49,476 nt of DNA, from contig CAJODK010000008.1 of assembly GCA_905233245.1 (NCBI GenBank), positions 1 through 49,476 of the forward strand, given 5' to 3'. This stretch comes from an uncultured Prevotella sp. (GTDB taxonomy: Bacteria > Bacteroidota > Bacteroidia > Bacteroidales > Bacteroidaceae). Numbering within the stretch: the stretch's first letter is position 1; every line of letters begins with the position of its first letter. Below the pieces are notes generated by a model. That model ran no database searches. It had not been told where the DNA came from and saw nothing but the letters and a program-made list of their open reading frames with translations. The position numbers were made by a program, and so were the translations under genes. Shown piece by piece: positions 26,201-38,975 of this stretch.

Positions 26201-27031
26201 ATTAAGCAGCTCATCCGCAACTACCTCCGCAAGTACAAGCTCCTCGATGCTGAACTGAAGCGTCGCAAGTTTGCTATCTCCATCGGTGACGAACTCCCAT
26301 CAGGCGTTCTCCAGATGGCTAAGGTATATATCGCCAAGAAGCGTAAGATTGGTGTCGGTGATAAGCTCGCTGGTCGTCACGGTAATAAGGGTATTGTCTC
26401 TAAGGTGGTACGTCAGGAGGATATGCCATTCCTCGAGGACGGACGTCCTGTTGACTTGGTACTCAACCCTCTGGGTGTGCCTTCACGTATGAACCTCGGT
26501 CAGATATTCGAGGCAGTACTCGGTGCTGCTGGTAAGCGCCTCGGCGTTAAGTTTGCTACACCTATCTTCGACGGTGCACGTCTTGAGGACCTCAATGAGT
26601 GGACTGACAAGGCAGGACTCCCACGCTACTGTTCTACCCACCTCTATGATGGTGAGACAGGTGAGATGTTCGACCAGCCTGCTACCGTCGGCGTCACCTA
26701 CTTCCTCAAGCTTGGTCACATGGTTGAGGACAAGATGCACGCACGCTCTATCGGTCCTTACAGTCTCATCACACAGCAGCCACTCGGTGGTAAGGCACAG
26801 TTTGGTGGCCAGCGATTCGGTGAGATGGAGGTATGGGCTATCGAGGCATTCGGTGCCAGCCACGTACTTCAGGAGATTCTTACCGTCAAGTCTGACGATG
26901 TTACGGGACGTTCCAAGACTTATGAGGCTATCGTCAAGGGTGACAACATGCCAGCTGCTGGCATACCAGAGTCACTCAACGTATTGCTCCATGAGCTCCG
27001 TGGTCTCGGTCTTAGCGTTAATTTGGATTAA
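23219..27031 (+). CDS. rpoB: RNA polymerase beta subunit
   Basis: 1270 residues, full length. The rifampicin pocket around 468-500 reads [19 protein letters not shown] then LSALGPGG, with the Gln, Asp, His and Ser positions that commonly mutate in resistance all in their sensitive form. The C-terminal [15 protein letters not shown] motif is complete. It forms the catalytic pincer with beta-prime. The leader of 184 bp after rplL holds a terminator hairpin and a heptamer array but no clear TAnnTTTG promoter. Confidence 0.98.
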   Translation: MAKKVAENRINFARVKNPMPYPDFLDVQLKSFRDFLQLDTPPEERKKDGLYKVFAENFPITDTRNNFVLEFLDYFIDPPRYTMEECLERGLTYSVPMKAKMKLYCTDEEHTDFETIISDVFLGTIPYMTDNGTFIINGAERVVVSQLHRSPGVFFGQGIHANGSVLYSARIIPFKGSWIEFATDINNVMYAYIDRKKKLPVTTLLRAIGFEKDKDILSIFDLAEEVKVTKKNLKELIGRKLAANIMRTWSEDFVDEDTGEVVSLERNEIIIQRETDITEDNIQDILDSEQATILVHKDEENAAKYSIIFNTLAKDTSNSEKEAVYYIYRQLRNADPADEASAREVIQNLFFSDKRYDLGEVGRYRINKKLGLDTDIDVRVLTKEDIIEIIKYLIQLINSNATVDDIDHLSNRRVRTVGEQLANQFSIGLARMSRTIRERMNVRDNEVFTPTDLINAKTISSVINSFFGTNPLSQFMDQTNPLAEVTHKRRLSALGPGGLSRERAGFEVRDVHYTHYGRLCPIESPEGPNIGLISSLCMYAQINDLGFIETPYRRVKDGITDLNNDNVVYLTAEEEEDHVIGQGNAPLKDDGSFIREVVKCRENADFPVVPPTDVDLMDVSPQQIASVSAGLIPFLEHDDGHRALMGCNMMRQAVPLLHNDAPIVGTGLERQVCEDSRTMITAEGDGVIEYVDATTIRILYDRTKDEEFVSFEPAVKEYRIPKFRRTNQNMTIDLRPICEKGQRVKAGDILTEGYATENGELALGRNLLVAYMPWKGYNYEDAIVLSERVVRDDVLTSVHVDEYSLEVRETKRGVEELTADIPNVSEDATKDLDENGIIRIGARVEPGDIMIGKISPKGESDPSPEEKLLRAIFGDKAGDVKDSSLKANPSLSGVVIDKKLFSKAIKTREIKKQDKITLAKIDEEYAAKGNDLKEILVDKLLVLTKGKTSQGILDSTGAEIITKGSKFTAAMLMNLEYDGVQTSGWTGDDHNDEMIKQLIRNYLRKYKLLDAELKRRKFAISIGDELPSGVLQMAKVYIAKKRKIGVGDKLAGRHGNKGIVSKVVRQEDMPFLEDGRPVDLVLNPLGVPSRMNLGQIFEAVLGAAGKRLGVKFATPIFDGARLEDLNEWTDKAGLPRYCSTHLYDGETGEMFDQPATVGVTYFLKLGHMVEDKMHARSIGPYSLITQQPLGGKAQFGGQRFGEMEVWAIEAFGASHVLQEILTVKSDDVTGRSKTYEAIVKGDNMPAAGIPESLNVLLHELRGLGLSVNLD

Positions 27032-27045
27032 TAAAACAGAAAACT

Positions 27046-31366
<4,321 letters not shown>

Positions 31367-31374
<8 letters not shown>

Positions 31375-32494
31375 GCGACCCATCATCATACCACTAATCG
31401 TAATGGCTCTCGGCATCCTCGTCGGGAGCCATTACTTTGATATTACTCCAAAAGACTATGAAAAATTGCCAAATAAATGGTACATTGTAAATAGTCCAAT
31501 TGTAAATAAGTTATCGATAATCCGAGAGCGAGCCCTCTCCAACTACAAATCCCATCTCTCCCCCCAGACCTACACCATCGTCGCCGCCATGACCTTGGGT
31601 GAGAAACCTTCTGTTATCGTAGTGGCCTCGCCACGTATCGTAGGCTCGCAGAGCCGTATCGTAGCGCAGCGTATCGTACGAAGCCCCAACGGGGTGAGTC
31701 TCCTTTCCCCCTACCGAGTCACCGGCGTCTCCCACATCTTTGCCCTTTCGGGACTTCATCTCGCCATCCTCTTTGGGCTCGTGGGACTGCTGCTACCGCT
31801 GCGCGCCTTTCCCCGCTTTAGCGAGACGCTGCGCCTCCTGCTGCTCTGGCTGTATGTCCTCATTGTGGGCGTGCAGCCCTCCCTCCTGCGCGCCAGTGTC
31901 ATGCTCACCATCTACACTCTCTGCCGCATGACGGCACGACGCACCAAGAGCATCGACGTACTCCTCCTCACCATCTTCCTCCTACTCCTCCTCTTCCCCC
32001 ACTGGCTCTACGACCCAGGTTTCCAGATGTCGTGTGCCGCCCTCGCAGGCATACTCCTGCTTGCCCCAAGGCTTAAAAAAGTCGAGGGACTAAGGTCGAG
32101 GGGCGAGGGTCTAATCACTACTCTTATAATCTCTTTCTCCGCCACGCTGGCGGTGGCGCCGCTTGTGGTGCTGTATTTCGGCCGTCTCTCATGCTATTCG
32201 CTCCTCATCAATCTGCTCATCTCCCCCTTCGTACCGCTGATACTCTGCCTGGCGCTCGCCTTTCAATTGGCGAGCGAGGTGCTGTGCCTCCCCGCTCTCG
32301 CTACGCTCCTCGCCCATCTACTGGAGTGGGCGGTCGGCGGGATGCAGTGGATAGTGGAGTGGGGTGCCTCCCTGCCAGGCGCCTCTATCGAGGGTATCCC
32401 GCTCTCTGCTCCGCAGACCATACTGGTGTATGTCGTCATCATCGCAGTACTTGCGATAGCACGCATCTGTGTGCGCACGCACCATCTGCGCTGA
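31367..32494 (+). CDS. comEC: Reduced ComEC/Rec2-family membrane protein
   Basis: 375 residues from a GTG that overlaps the rpoC stop. The competence-domain core is clear: [26 protein letters not shown] (about 116-135) and a series of hydrophobic segments to the end. Full ComEC proteins also have an N-terminal DUF4131/OB part and usually a C-terminal metallo-beta-lactamase domain; here the first is shrunk to about 35 residues after one membrane segment and the second is absent. Three repeat-like intrusions are in frame: at residues 39-48, between MTLGEK and LLSPYRV (about 82-111), and around [10 protein letters not shown] (about 239-248). DNA uptake function is therefore doubtful. Confidence 0.8.
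31615..31694 (+). repeat. TATCGTA repeat array with small palindromes inside comEC
   Basis: TATCGTA occurs at 31615, 31636, 31657 and 31672, the first three at exact 21-bp steps. Between them lie the palindromes GTGG/CCAC (31622-31634) and GGCTC/GAGCC (31643-31655), and the block ends with CCCC-AAC-GGGG (31684-31694). It encodes the repeated tripeptide RIV and falls where ComEC relatives have no matching residues. Confidence 0.75.
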
Positions 32495-32587
32495 CGCACC
32501 ATCACTGATATATCTGTGTGTGCACACGGATACATTGACCTAAGTCATCTTTTTTTGATTTTTTTCTCGATTTTTGTTAATTTTTAT

Positions 32588-32615
32588 TTTGTAGGTAGAT
32601 TATTTTGTAATTTTG
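32588..32615 (+). promoter_or_regulatory. Possible promoter of the secreted repeat protein
   Basis: TAATTTTG at 32608-32615 is a good -7 box; the nearest TTTG (32588-32591) is 16 nt upstream, shorter than the usual 19-20, so the -33 assignment is weak. The region is very AT-rich. Confidence 0.45.
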
Positions 32616-32662
32616 CACTCGAAAATTTTCAAGTGCAAAGAGATAAGAGAAATAGTTTTGAG

Positions 32663-33595
32663 GTGAAACGTAAGTTTCTGACACTATTGCTATTGTTGGC
32701 ATCCCTGCCAATGATGGCAGATTTCATATCATATAATGAGTGTGTATGGAATCAATCTGCCCCAAGGGTGGAAATCACCGAGAAATCTGGGTATATGACT
32801 CAGGTGCCTGCCTCAAGCAGTAGCTGGGTAGGACTGGAGAACGGTTGGTACTACGTACAGGGTAGTGTGTCATACAAGACGCTGCACATCATGGGTGATA
32901 ACGTGAACCTGGTCCTTTGCGACGGGGCTCAGCTGACCTGTACGAGTGGCATAAGACTGAAGGGTAACAATAAACTGACCATCTACTCGCAGTCCACAGG
33001 CTCTTCGCAGGGCAAACTGGTGTCGAGGCAGAATGACTACGACGCTGCCGGCATAGGTTGCGCTGATAACGAAGAGGATGGTGGCAACATCATCGGTATG
33101 GGCACCCTGGTGGTACATGGTGGTGACATCTCTGCCACGGGCAGTAAATATGCTGCTGCCATCGGTGGTGGCAAGAACAGAGGAATACAGGGTTCGGTGA
33201 CCATCTACGGTGGTAAGGTGAAGGCCCTGAAGGAGACCGACACCCATCTGAAGGCTATCTATTGGAATGGCTGTATGATGGGACAACTCGAGGTGATGAC
33301 CGAGATGGCACTGAATGCAGCTAATGTATATCAGATATGTCGTCTGAACAGAAAGGTTGTTGACGCCGACGGTGAGGTAATCTATTGGAGGTGGCCTGCT
33401 ACAGAGCGTTACAGCCTGGGTATCTCCATCTATGCGAATAACAGCCCAATATGGGTGAACTATAAACATGTTTACAAGGCATCAGCCTTTGACCAGGTAA
33501 CAGGTTGGAGCAAGTTCCTTGACAGAAATCAGCAGGAGATAGATCCCCAAACTAACCCTGCTAACGAGTCAAGCATCATTCCTGACTGGATGTAG
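32663..33595 (+). CDS. Secreted protein with beta-helix-like glycine repeats, function unknown
   Basis: 310 residues from the GTG at 32663, which opens a signal peptide (VKRKFLTLLLLLASLPMMA). The longer frame from 32516 is rejected because it would read through the promoter region and bury the signal peptide. The middle has repeated beta-solenoid-like turns: VNLVLCDGAQLTC, NKLTIYSQSTG, GTLVVHGGDISATG, AAAIGGGKN and GSVTIYGGKVKA. Such IGGG/ITGG turns are common in surface proteins of Bacteroidales and Firmicutes. No catalytic motif or sorting tail was recognised. The AmpG-like gene starts 8 bp downstream. Confidence 0.75.
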   Translation: MKRKFLTLLLLLASLPMMADFISYNECVWNQSAPRVEITEKSGYMTQVPASSSSWVGLENGWYYVQGSVSYKTLHIMGDNVNLVLCDGAQLTCTSGIRLKGNNKLTIYSQSTGSSQGKLVSRQNDYDAAGIGCADNEEDGGNIIGMGTLVVHGGDISATGSKYAAAIGGGKNRGIQGSVTIYGGKVKALKETDTHLKAIYWNGCMMGQLEVMTEMALNAANVYQICRLNRKVVDADGEVIYWRWPATERYSLGISIYANNSPIWVNYKHVYKASAFDQVTGWSKFLDRNQQEIDPQTNPANESSIIPDWM

Positions 33596-33603
33596 GACAA
33601 AAT

Positions 33604-34896
33604 ATGAAAAGCAGAATGATAAGAAAATTGAAGAGTCCATGGGCGTGGGTGCCATCTCTGTATTTCGCAGAGGGCATCCCCTATGTGGCGGTGATGACGA
33701 TAGCCCTGATACTGTATAAGCAGTTGGGGTTGTCGAATGCTGAGATAACATTCTATACGTCGTGGCTGTACCTGCCATGGGTGATAAAACCATTGTGGAG
33801 TCCCTTCATAGACCTGATAAAGACGAAGCGATGGTGGATAACGACGATGCAACTGCTGATAGGTGCCTCGCTGGGTGGCGTGGCATTCACCATCCCGACG
33901 GCATGGTGGTTGCAGGGCACGTTGTGCTTCTTCTGGTTGATGGCATTCTCAAGTGCCACTCACGACATCTCGGCTGATGGTTTCTATATGCTGGGATTGT
34001 CGCAGCATGACCAGACATGGTTTGTGGGTATCAGGTCCACGTTCTACCGTTTTGCGATGATATTCGGTCAGGGTGTGCTGGTGATGATAGCGGGCAACCT
34101 GCAGGTGATATTCCGCAATAGCATAAGGTTCTCGTGGAGCCTGCTGTTCTATGGTATGATGGGTATGTTTCTGGCTCTGTGGCTGTGGCACTCATCGATA
34201 CTGCCACGCCCCAGGGAGGATGCTCCGAGGCAGGGTGTGACGGTACGGACGATAATGACAGACTTCATAGGTACGCTACGCACCTTCTTCCAGAAGGAAC
34301 AGGTGGTGGTGGGTATCCTCTTCATGTTGCTGTACAGGATGCCAGAGGGCTTGCTGGCGAAGGTGTCATCGCTGTTCCTCATCGATGCTGCCCATAACGG
34401 CGGTCTGGGGCTGTCGCCTCAGGAGTACGGACTGGTGCAGGGCACGGTGGGCGTGATAGGTCTGACGCTGGGAGGCATACTGGGTGGTATGGTAGCCAGC
34501 CGGGACGGCCTGAAGAGATGGTTGTGGCCTATGGTATGTGCCATTACCCTGCCCGATTTGGTGTATGTATATCTGGCGTACGCTCTGCCCACCAGTTTGC
34601 TGGCAATCAATGTGTGCGTCTTCATTGAGCAGTTTGGCTATGGCTTCGGCTTTACGGCGTACATGCTATACCTTATATACTACAGCAGGGGTGAATACAA
34701 GACAAGTCACTATGCTCTGTGTACGGCCTTCATGGCGCTGTCGATGATGATACCAGGTCTCTTTGCTGGTGCCTTGCAGGAGGCTGTGGGGTACAGGGCA
34801 TTCTTCATCATTGTGATGGTATGCTGCTCTGTGACATTCGTGACGGCAGGCATGCTGAAGATAGATCCACACTTCGGGAAGAAGGAAGAAGAGTAG
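33604..34896 (+). CDS. MFS transporter, AmpG/PAT-like
   Basis: 430 residues with about 12 hydrophobic segments. The N-terminal LYFAEGIPYVAVMTIALILYK and WLYLPWVIKPLWSPFIDL are typical of the AmpG/PAT branch of the major facilitator superfamily, which takes up anhydromuropeptides in other bacteria. ATHDISADGFYML is the conserved motif after the fourth segment. Import of cell-wall fragments is thus plausible and fits the cell-wall-related genes nearby (GH25, SpoIID), but the substrate is inferred. It ends 38 bp before a bidirectional terminator. Confidence 0.85.
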   Translation: MKSRMIRKLKSPWAWVPSLYFAEGIPYVAVMTIALILYKQLGLSNAEITFYTSWLYLPWVIKPLWSPFIDLIKTKRWWITTMQLLIGASLGGVAFTIPTAWWLQGTLCFFWLMAFSSATHDISADGFYMLGLSQHDQTWFVGIRSTFYRFAMIFGQGVLVMIAGNLQVIFRNSIRFSWSLLFYGMMGMFLALWLWHSSILPRPREDAPRQGVTVRTIMTDFIGTLRTFFQKEQVVVGILFMLLYRMPEGLLAKVSSLFLIDAAHNGGLGLSPQEYGLVQGTVGVIGLTLGGILGGMVASRDGLKRWLWPMVCAITLPDLVYVYLAYALPTSLLAINVCVFIEQFGYGFGFTAYMLYLIYYSRGEYKTSHYALCTAFMALSMMIPGLFAGALQEAVGYRAFFIIVMVCCSVTFVTAGMLKIDPHFGKKEEE

Positions 34897-34934
34897 CAGC
34901 GGCAAAGCCACTGCCTACGGAGAAGGTAAAACAT

Positions 34935-34964
34935 AAAAGCCGAGCGAATTGCTCGGCTTTTTTT
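34935..34964 (+). terminator. Bidirectional terminator between convergent genes
   Basis: AAAAGCCGAGC (34935-34945) pairs perfectly with GCTCGGCTTTT (34951-34961) around a five-base loop, with T-runs on both strands. It ends the transporter gene on the plus strand. Its right T-run touches the stop codon (34963) of the FKBP gene on the minus strand. Confidence 0.92.
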
Positions 34965-35865
34965 ACTTCGTAATGTCCACCAATTCAACGGTGAAGATGA
35001 GGGTGGAGTAGGGAGGAATCTTACCCGATGGGTGTGAACCATAACCGAGTTCCTGTGGGATATATATTTCCCATTTGGAACCTACGGGCATCATAGTGAG
35101 TGCCTCTGTCCATCCCTTGATGACCTGATTGCAGCGGAACTTGGTGGTCTGCGGATTGCGCTTGTAACTGGAGTCAAACTCCGTGCCGTCAATGAGGTGT
35201 CCCTCATACTTGACGGTGACCTCTTGTTCGGCTGTAGGCTTGGCACCCTTGCCAGCGGTGATGACCTTGTACTGCAAGCCAGAGGGGAGAGTCACCACAC
35301 CAGGCTTCTTGGCATTCTCGGCGAGCCATGCCCTGCCAGCCTCGGAGAGATGCTCCTCCTTGATTTTGGCATCTGCCTGCATACGCTTGTTGAAGAAATC
35401 ATCTGCAGCCTTCTGTGTCATCACTGTAGTATCCTTGCGGAGGGCAGCGATGAAGCCTTCGAAGAAGATGTCGCTCTTGATGGAGTCGGGAGTGTCTTTG
35501 AGGTCATTGTTGAGACTTGGGAGCATACGCTCTTTCGCCATCTGTGCTATCTGCACTCCAGCCTGACGAGCCACGTAGCGAGGATCGTTGCTTACTGCCG
35601 CCTCACGAAAACCCTGTATGAAGTCCTCCATGTAAGCGGTATCTACCTTCATCTGTTGCTGAACGTAGGGTATGAGACCATTGGTGAGCGCCTCGCCAGC
35701 GGCGTAGCTGAGGGAGTCAGTTCCAGAGGTGAGAGGTAAGAGGTGAGAGGTGAGAGATGTGCTCTGTTTATTATCCTTCTTCTCCTTCTTTGCTACTGCT
35801 GTGGTAGTAAAAACTGCACCTGCCACAATGGCAAGCGCAGTGAAAAGTATCTTAGAATATCTCAT
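34963..35865 (-). CDS. FKBP-type peptidyl-prolyl isomerase, periplasmic (Mip-like)
   Basis: 300 residues with a Sec signal peptide (AVFTTTAVA, about residues 17-25). After it comes a linker, TSLTSHLLPLTSGT, encoded by a heptamer repeat array. Then come an N-terminal dimerisation domain beginning DSLSYAAGEAL and the FKBP fold with LPSGLQYKVITAGKGA, VKYEGHLIDGTEFDSSYKR, VIKGWTEAL and PYSTLIFTVELVDI. It should catalyse prolyl isomerisation on exported proteins. It is the third of three adjacent FKBP genes; its ATG overlaps the preceding stop codon by one base (TAATG), so it is translationally coupled. Confidence 0.93.
   Translation of the reverse strand: MRYSKILFTALAIVAGAVFTTTAVAKKEKKDNKQSTSLTSHLLPLTSGTDSLSYAAGEALTNGLIPYVQQQMKVDTAYMEDFIQGFREAAVSNDPRYVARQAGVQIAQMAKERMLPSLNNDLKDTPDSIKSDIFFEGFIAALRKDTTVMTQKAADDFFNKRMQADAKIKEEHLSEAGRAWLAENAKKPGVVTLPSGLQYKVITAGKGAKPTAEQEVTVKYEGHLIDGTEFDSSYKRNPQTTKFRCNQVIKGWTEALTMMPVGSKWEIYIPQELGYGSHPSGKIPPYSTLIFTVELVDITK
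35729..35756 (+). repeat. Heptamer array (GTRAGAG)x4 inside the FKBP coding region
   Basis: Four units of 7 bp read on the plus strand, GTGAGAG, GTAAGAG, GTGAGAG, GTGAGAG, followed by ATGTG. 28 bp is not a multiple of three, yet the frame is open through it. It codes (minus strand) for the Ser/Leu/Thr linker between the signal peptide and the FKBP N-domain. It is related to the array at 23124-23151. Confidence 0.85.
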
Positions 35866-36743
35866 TACTTAGCGGATAAGAGTTCGATAGTGAAGATAAG
35901 GGTAGAGAAAGGCTTGATGACTTCGCCCTGCTGACGAGGACCGTAAGCAAGTTCCTGAGGGATATATACCTCCCACTTAGAACCTACAGGCATCTTGGTG
36001 AGAATCTCCGTCCATCCCTTGATGACCTGATTGCAACGGAACTCAGCAGGTTTGCTGTTCTCGTCCCTCATATTGGTATCGAAGACGGTGCCATCGATAA
36101 TCTTGCCAGTGTAGTTGACGCTGACGAGTGAGGTGTCAGCAGGTACTGCGCCCTTGCCCTCGGTGATGACTTTGTACTGAACTCCAGAAGGGAGTGTGAC
36201 AACGCCCTCAGCCTTGCTGTTCTTAGCGAGGAAATCCTCATTCTGCTTCTTCCACTTGCCAAACTGCTCTTCCATAGCCTTAGCCTTGACCTCCTGTATC
36301 TTCTGGTCGGCAGTCATGCGAGCCTGTAGGAGAGTCATCTTCTGGTCCTTCTCTGTGACGCCAGCCACGAAACCAGCGATGAGGTTCTTGAGAGAGACAG
36401 ACTGTGTGGTGTCATTGCCGAATACTTCGTAGTTGATGCCCTGCAGCATCTGACCGCCAAGTTGCTGACCTATCTGCAGACCTGCATAGTAAGCAGCCTT
36501 ACGCTTGTCATCGCCAGCGGTAGCGGCATCATTGAGACCCTTGATGAAATCATCGATGTAGGCGGTATCTACGCCCATGCGGTCAACGAGGTACTGCTTG
36601 AGTCCTTCGCTCTGTGCCATGCCGATGGCATAGCTGAGAGTGTCAACATCATCCTTGAGGTTAGCCTTTGGAGTGCCGTTGCCACAAGATGTGAATGCAG
36701 CAGCGACTACAATAGCGCATGCTGCGAAAAGTACTTTTTTCAT
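35865..36743 (-). CDS. FKBP-type peptidyl-prolyl isomerase, lipoprotein
   Basis: 292 residues with a lipoprotein signal (AAAFTSC, Cys20). The FKBP N-terminal domain starts DTLSYAIGMAQSEGLKQYL, and the FKBP domain has LPSGVQYKVITEGKGA, VSVNYTGKIIDGTVFD, VIKGWTEILTKMP and PFSTLIFTIELLSAK. It is a close paralogue of the following gene (34963-35865) and a more distant one of the preceding (36746-37348). It probably folds surface or periplasmic lipoprotein partners. It lies two bases after the stop of the upstream FKBP gene. Confidence 0.93.
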   Translation of the reverse strand: MKKVLFAACAIVVAAAFTSCGNGTPKANLKDDVDTLSYAIGMAQSEGLKQYLVDRMGVDTAYIDDFIKGLNDAATAGDDKRKAAYYAGLQIGQQLGGQMLQGINYEVFGNDTTQSVSLKNLIAGFVAGVTEKDQKMTLLQARMTADQKIQEVKAKAMEEQFGKWKKQNEDFLAKNSKAEGVVTLPSGVQYKVITEGKGAVPADTSLVSVNYTGKIIDGTVFDTNMRDENSKPAEFRCNQVIKGWTEILTKMPVGSKWEVYIPQELAYGPRQQGEVIKPFSTLIFTIELLSAK

Positions 36744-36745
36744 TT

Positions 36746-37348
36746 TTATTTTACTTCTATTAGTTCGACGTCAAAAATAAGAGTTGCGTATGGAGGGATA
36801 GAACCCGCAGCACCAGACTCGCCGTACGCCAGATTGTAAGGGATAAAGAAGCGTGTCTTGCCACCCTCCTTCATGAGTTGGAGACCTTCTGTCCATCCCT
36901 TGATGACACCCTGCAGAGGGAAGGTAGCAGGAGTGCCGCGCTGTACGCTGGAGTCGAAGACGGTACCGTCGGTGAGGAAGCCCTCATAGTGGCACATGAC
37001 GCTGTCGGTAGCCTTTGGAGACTTGCCGTCACCCTCCTTGAGCACCATGTACTGCAAACCAGAAGCGGTGGTGATGACACCTGGCTTCTGGGCATTCTCA
37101 GCGAGGTATTTCTCGCCCTCAGCCTTCATTACCTTGCCCTTCTCGGCAGTAGCAGCACGCTGTTTCTTCTCCTGTTCGATGAAGAAGTCCTGTACTATCT
37201 TCTGTGCCTCAGCGGCCTTAATCTGTTCTGTACCAGCTATGCTATCCTTGATAGCCTGTGCGAAATCGTCTATGTTCAGACTCTCGGCACCCATCTGTCG
37301 GAGTTGTGTGCCAATGCCCAGTCCGAGGGCGTAACTTAGTTTATCCAT
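36746..37348 (-). CDS. FKBP-type peptidyl-prolyl isomerase without signal peptide
   Basis: 200 residues. The chain starts directly with the dimerisation domain (MDKLSYALGLGIGTQLRQMG) and no signal peptide is visible, so it should be cytoplasmic. The FKBP part contains TTASGLQYMVLKEGDG, VMCHYEGFLTDGTVFDSS, GVIKGWTEGLQLM and PPYATLIFDVELIEV. It is the first of three FKBP genes, so the trio covers cytoplasm, membrane lipoprotein and periplasm. Three YAAACGAC octamers lie immediately before its start codon. An upstream ATG that would add a signal peptide is not present. Confidence 0.92.
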   Translation of the reverse strand: MDKLSYALGLGIGTQLRQMGAESLNIDDFAQAIKDSIAGTEQIKAAEAQKIVQDFFIEQEKKQRAATAEKGKVMKAEGEKYLAENAQKPGVITTASGLQYMVLKEGDGKSPKATDSVMCHYEGFLTDGTVFDSSVQRGTPATFPLQGVIKGWTEGLQLMKEGGKTRFFIPYNLAYGESGAAGSIPPYATLIFDVELIEVK

Positions 37349-37352
37349 TTTT

Positions 37353-37376
37353 GTCGTTTAGTCGTTTAGTCGTTTG
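37353..37376 (-). repeat. Octamer array (YAAACGAC)x3 before an FKBP start codon
   Basis: On the minus strand the leader reads CAAACGAC, TAAACGAC, TAAACGAC and then AAAA before the ATG of the FKBP gene. The same octamer in sense orientation precedes rbfA (45737-45756) and cobB (47326-47349). Confidence 0.9.
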
Positions 37377-37381
37377 GGAGA

Positions 37382-38887
37382 TTAGTCCTTAATGTACTCT
37401 GAGAAATCGGTGAGGTGCATGTCGCCCTTACGACGCAGGGTGTCGTGCATAGCGAAAGCGCAAGGCAGGTTGTGGTGGGTGTGGCCACCAGAGGCTATCT
37501 TGAGGTATTCGCGCAGCAGAGGACGGTAGTCTGGGTGTGCACAGTTCTCGATGATGAGTTGAGCGCGCTCCAGAGGCCCCTTGCCTCGGAGGTCTGCTAT
37601 GCCCTGTTCGGTGATGATGACATTGACATCATGCTCTGAGTGATCCTGATGGCTCACGAAAGGCACGATGGCAGAGATGAGGCCACCCTTGGCTACTGAA
37701 GCGCAGGTGAAGATAGAGATGTAGGCATTGCGCTCGAAGTCGCCCGAACCTCCGATGCCGTTCATCATCTTGGTGCCAGAGATGTGGGTAGAGTTGGCAT
37801 TTCCGTAGATATCCACTTCGATGGCAGTATTGATGGCGATGACACCGAGTCGGCGTATTACCTCAGGAGAGTTGGAAATCTCCGATTGGCGTATGGTGAG
37901 ATGCTTGGAGAAGTGGTCGATATTGTCATATACCTTCATCAGGCACTCATTGTCCACGGTGAGTGAACAGGTAGAGGCGTCTTTGACACGGCCTTCGAGC
38001 ATCATATCGACGATGGCATTCTGCAGAACCTCGGTGTAGATATTGAAGTCAGGAATCTCCTTGTTCTTACCCACTGCAGCGAGGATGGCATTGGCTGTAG
38101 TGCCTACACCGCTCTGCAGAGGTAGGAAAGAGGAAGGAATGATGCCGCGCTTCATGTCATTATGGAGGAAGTGCGCCACGTTGGCACCAATCTGGTCGGT
38201 GATGGGGTCAGTGCCCTTGAAAGAACGCGCCTCGTCAGGGATATTGCACTCTACGACGCCCACAACCTTCTGCTTGTCAATCTCAAGATATGGCTTGCCG
38301 ATGCGGTCATTGACCTTACTAATCATGATAGGCTGACGATAAGGCGGGTCGAGAGGCTGATAGACATCGTGAATCTGGCCTACGCCTTCGCTGTGGAAGT
38401 GATTGAGTTCTATGATAATCTTCTCCGCCTTCATCGCAACGGTAGGCGAGATGCCGCCTGCCGAAGTGAGGTAGATATGGTACTTGTCACCTGCCTCCTC
38501 TATCTTACAAGCCTCAAGAATACCCCATTTCAACGGGCCATAGAAGCCATAACGCAACTCCTGCGCCATGTGAGAAAGGTGCAGGTCGTTGTATGCTATC
38601 TCGTTCTTGTTGACATGAGAACGGAAGTCGGCATTGGTGGTGTATGGCGCACGAAACCTGATAGCCTGCGCATTGGCGAGGTCGCCATCGGTACTCTGAC
38701 CGGTAGAGGCACCTGTAAAGAGACTAACCTGAAAAGCGTTACCCTTCTCATGTTCACTGACGGCTATTTTAGCCAGTTCCTTAGTTACTGCCTTAGGCAC
38801 GCCTGACGGTGTGAATCCACTCAGTCCCAGGCTGTCGTCATTCTTAATCATCGATGCTGCTTCGAGAGCAGTAATCACTGTGTACAT
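37382..38887 (-). CDS. Acetyl-CoA hydrolase/transferase family protein (probable succinate or acetate CoA-transferase)
   Basis: 501 residues, class I CoA-transferase of the Cat1/AarC type. Landmarks are SLGLSGFTPSGVPKAV near the N-terminus, IYTEVLQNAIVDMM with the expected catalytic Glu at about residue 286, NGIGGSGDFERNAYIS, and VIVTEQGIADLRGKGP near the end. Such enzymes move CoA between acetate, succinate and propionate, fitting the succinate/acetate/propionate fermentation of Bacteroidales. Which acids it uses cannot be told. It has a probable promoter 35 bp upstream and may run into the FKBP genes 33 bp downstream. Confidence 0.92.
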   Translation of the reverse strand: MYTVITALEAASMIKNDDSLGLSGFTPSGVPKAVTKELAKIAVSEHEKGNAFQVSLFTGASTGQSTDGDLANAQAIRFRAPYTTNADFRSHVNKNEIAYNDLHLSHMAQELRYGFYGPLKWGILEACKIEEAGDKYHIYLTSAGGISPTVAMKAEKIIIELNHFHSEGVGQIHDVYQPLDPPYRQPIMISKVNDRIGKPYLEIDKQKVVGVVECNIPDEARSFKGTDPITDQIGANVAHFLHNDMKRGIIPSSFLPLQSGVGTTANAILAAVGKNKEIPDFNIYTEVLQNAIVDMMLEGRVKDASTCSLTVDNECLMKVYDNIDHFSKHLTIRQSEISNSPEVIRRLGVIAINTAIEVDIYGNANSTHISGTKMMNGIGGSGDFERNAYISIFTCASVAKGGLISAIVPFVSHQDHSEHDVNVIITEQGIADLRGKGPLERAQLIIENCAHPDYRPLLREYLKIASGGHTHHNLPCAFAMHDTLRRKGDMHLTDFSEYIKD

Positions 38888-38921
38888 AATATATTATCCT
38901 TTATTATTCTGAATTCGCCTG

Positions 38922-38929
38922 CAAAGGTA
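38922..38929 (-). promoter_or_regulatory. -7 promoter box for the CoA-transferase gene
   Basis: On the minus strand TACCTTTG lies 35 bp before the start codon. No TTTG is found at the right distance upstream; that place is taken by the edge of a heptamer repeat array (38940-38967), so promoter strength may depend on the array. Confidence 0.6.
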
Positions 38930-38939
38930 ATAAAAAAAG

Positions 38940-38967
38940 TTGAAAGTTGAATGTTGAATGTTGAAAG
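38940..38967 (-). repeat. Heptamer array (CWTTCAA)x4 upstream of the CoA-transferase promoter
   Basis: Four units of 7 bp; on the plus strand TTGAAAG, TTGAATG, TTGAATG, TTGAAAG. It fills most of the 88-bp gap between the SpoIID-fusion stop codon (38976) and the -7 box at 38922-38929. Confidence 0.9.
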
Positions 38968-38975
38968 TTTTTTTA

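Noticed and set aside
32516..32662. 49-residue extension of the secreted repeat protein
   Set aside because: It would bury a clear signal peptide and cover the AT-rich promoter region.
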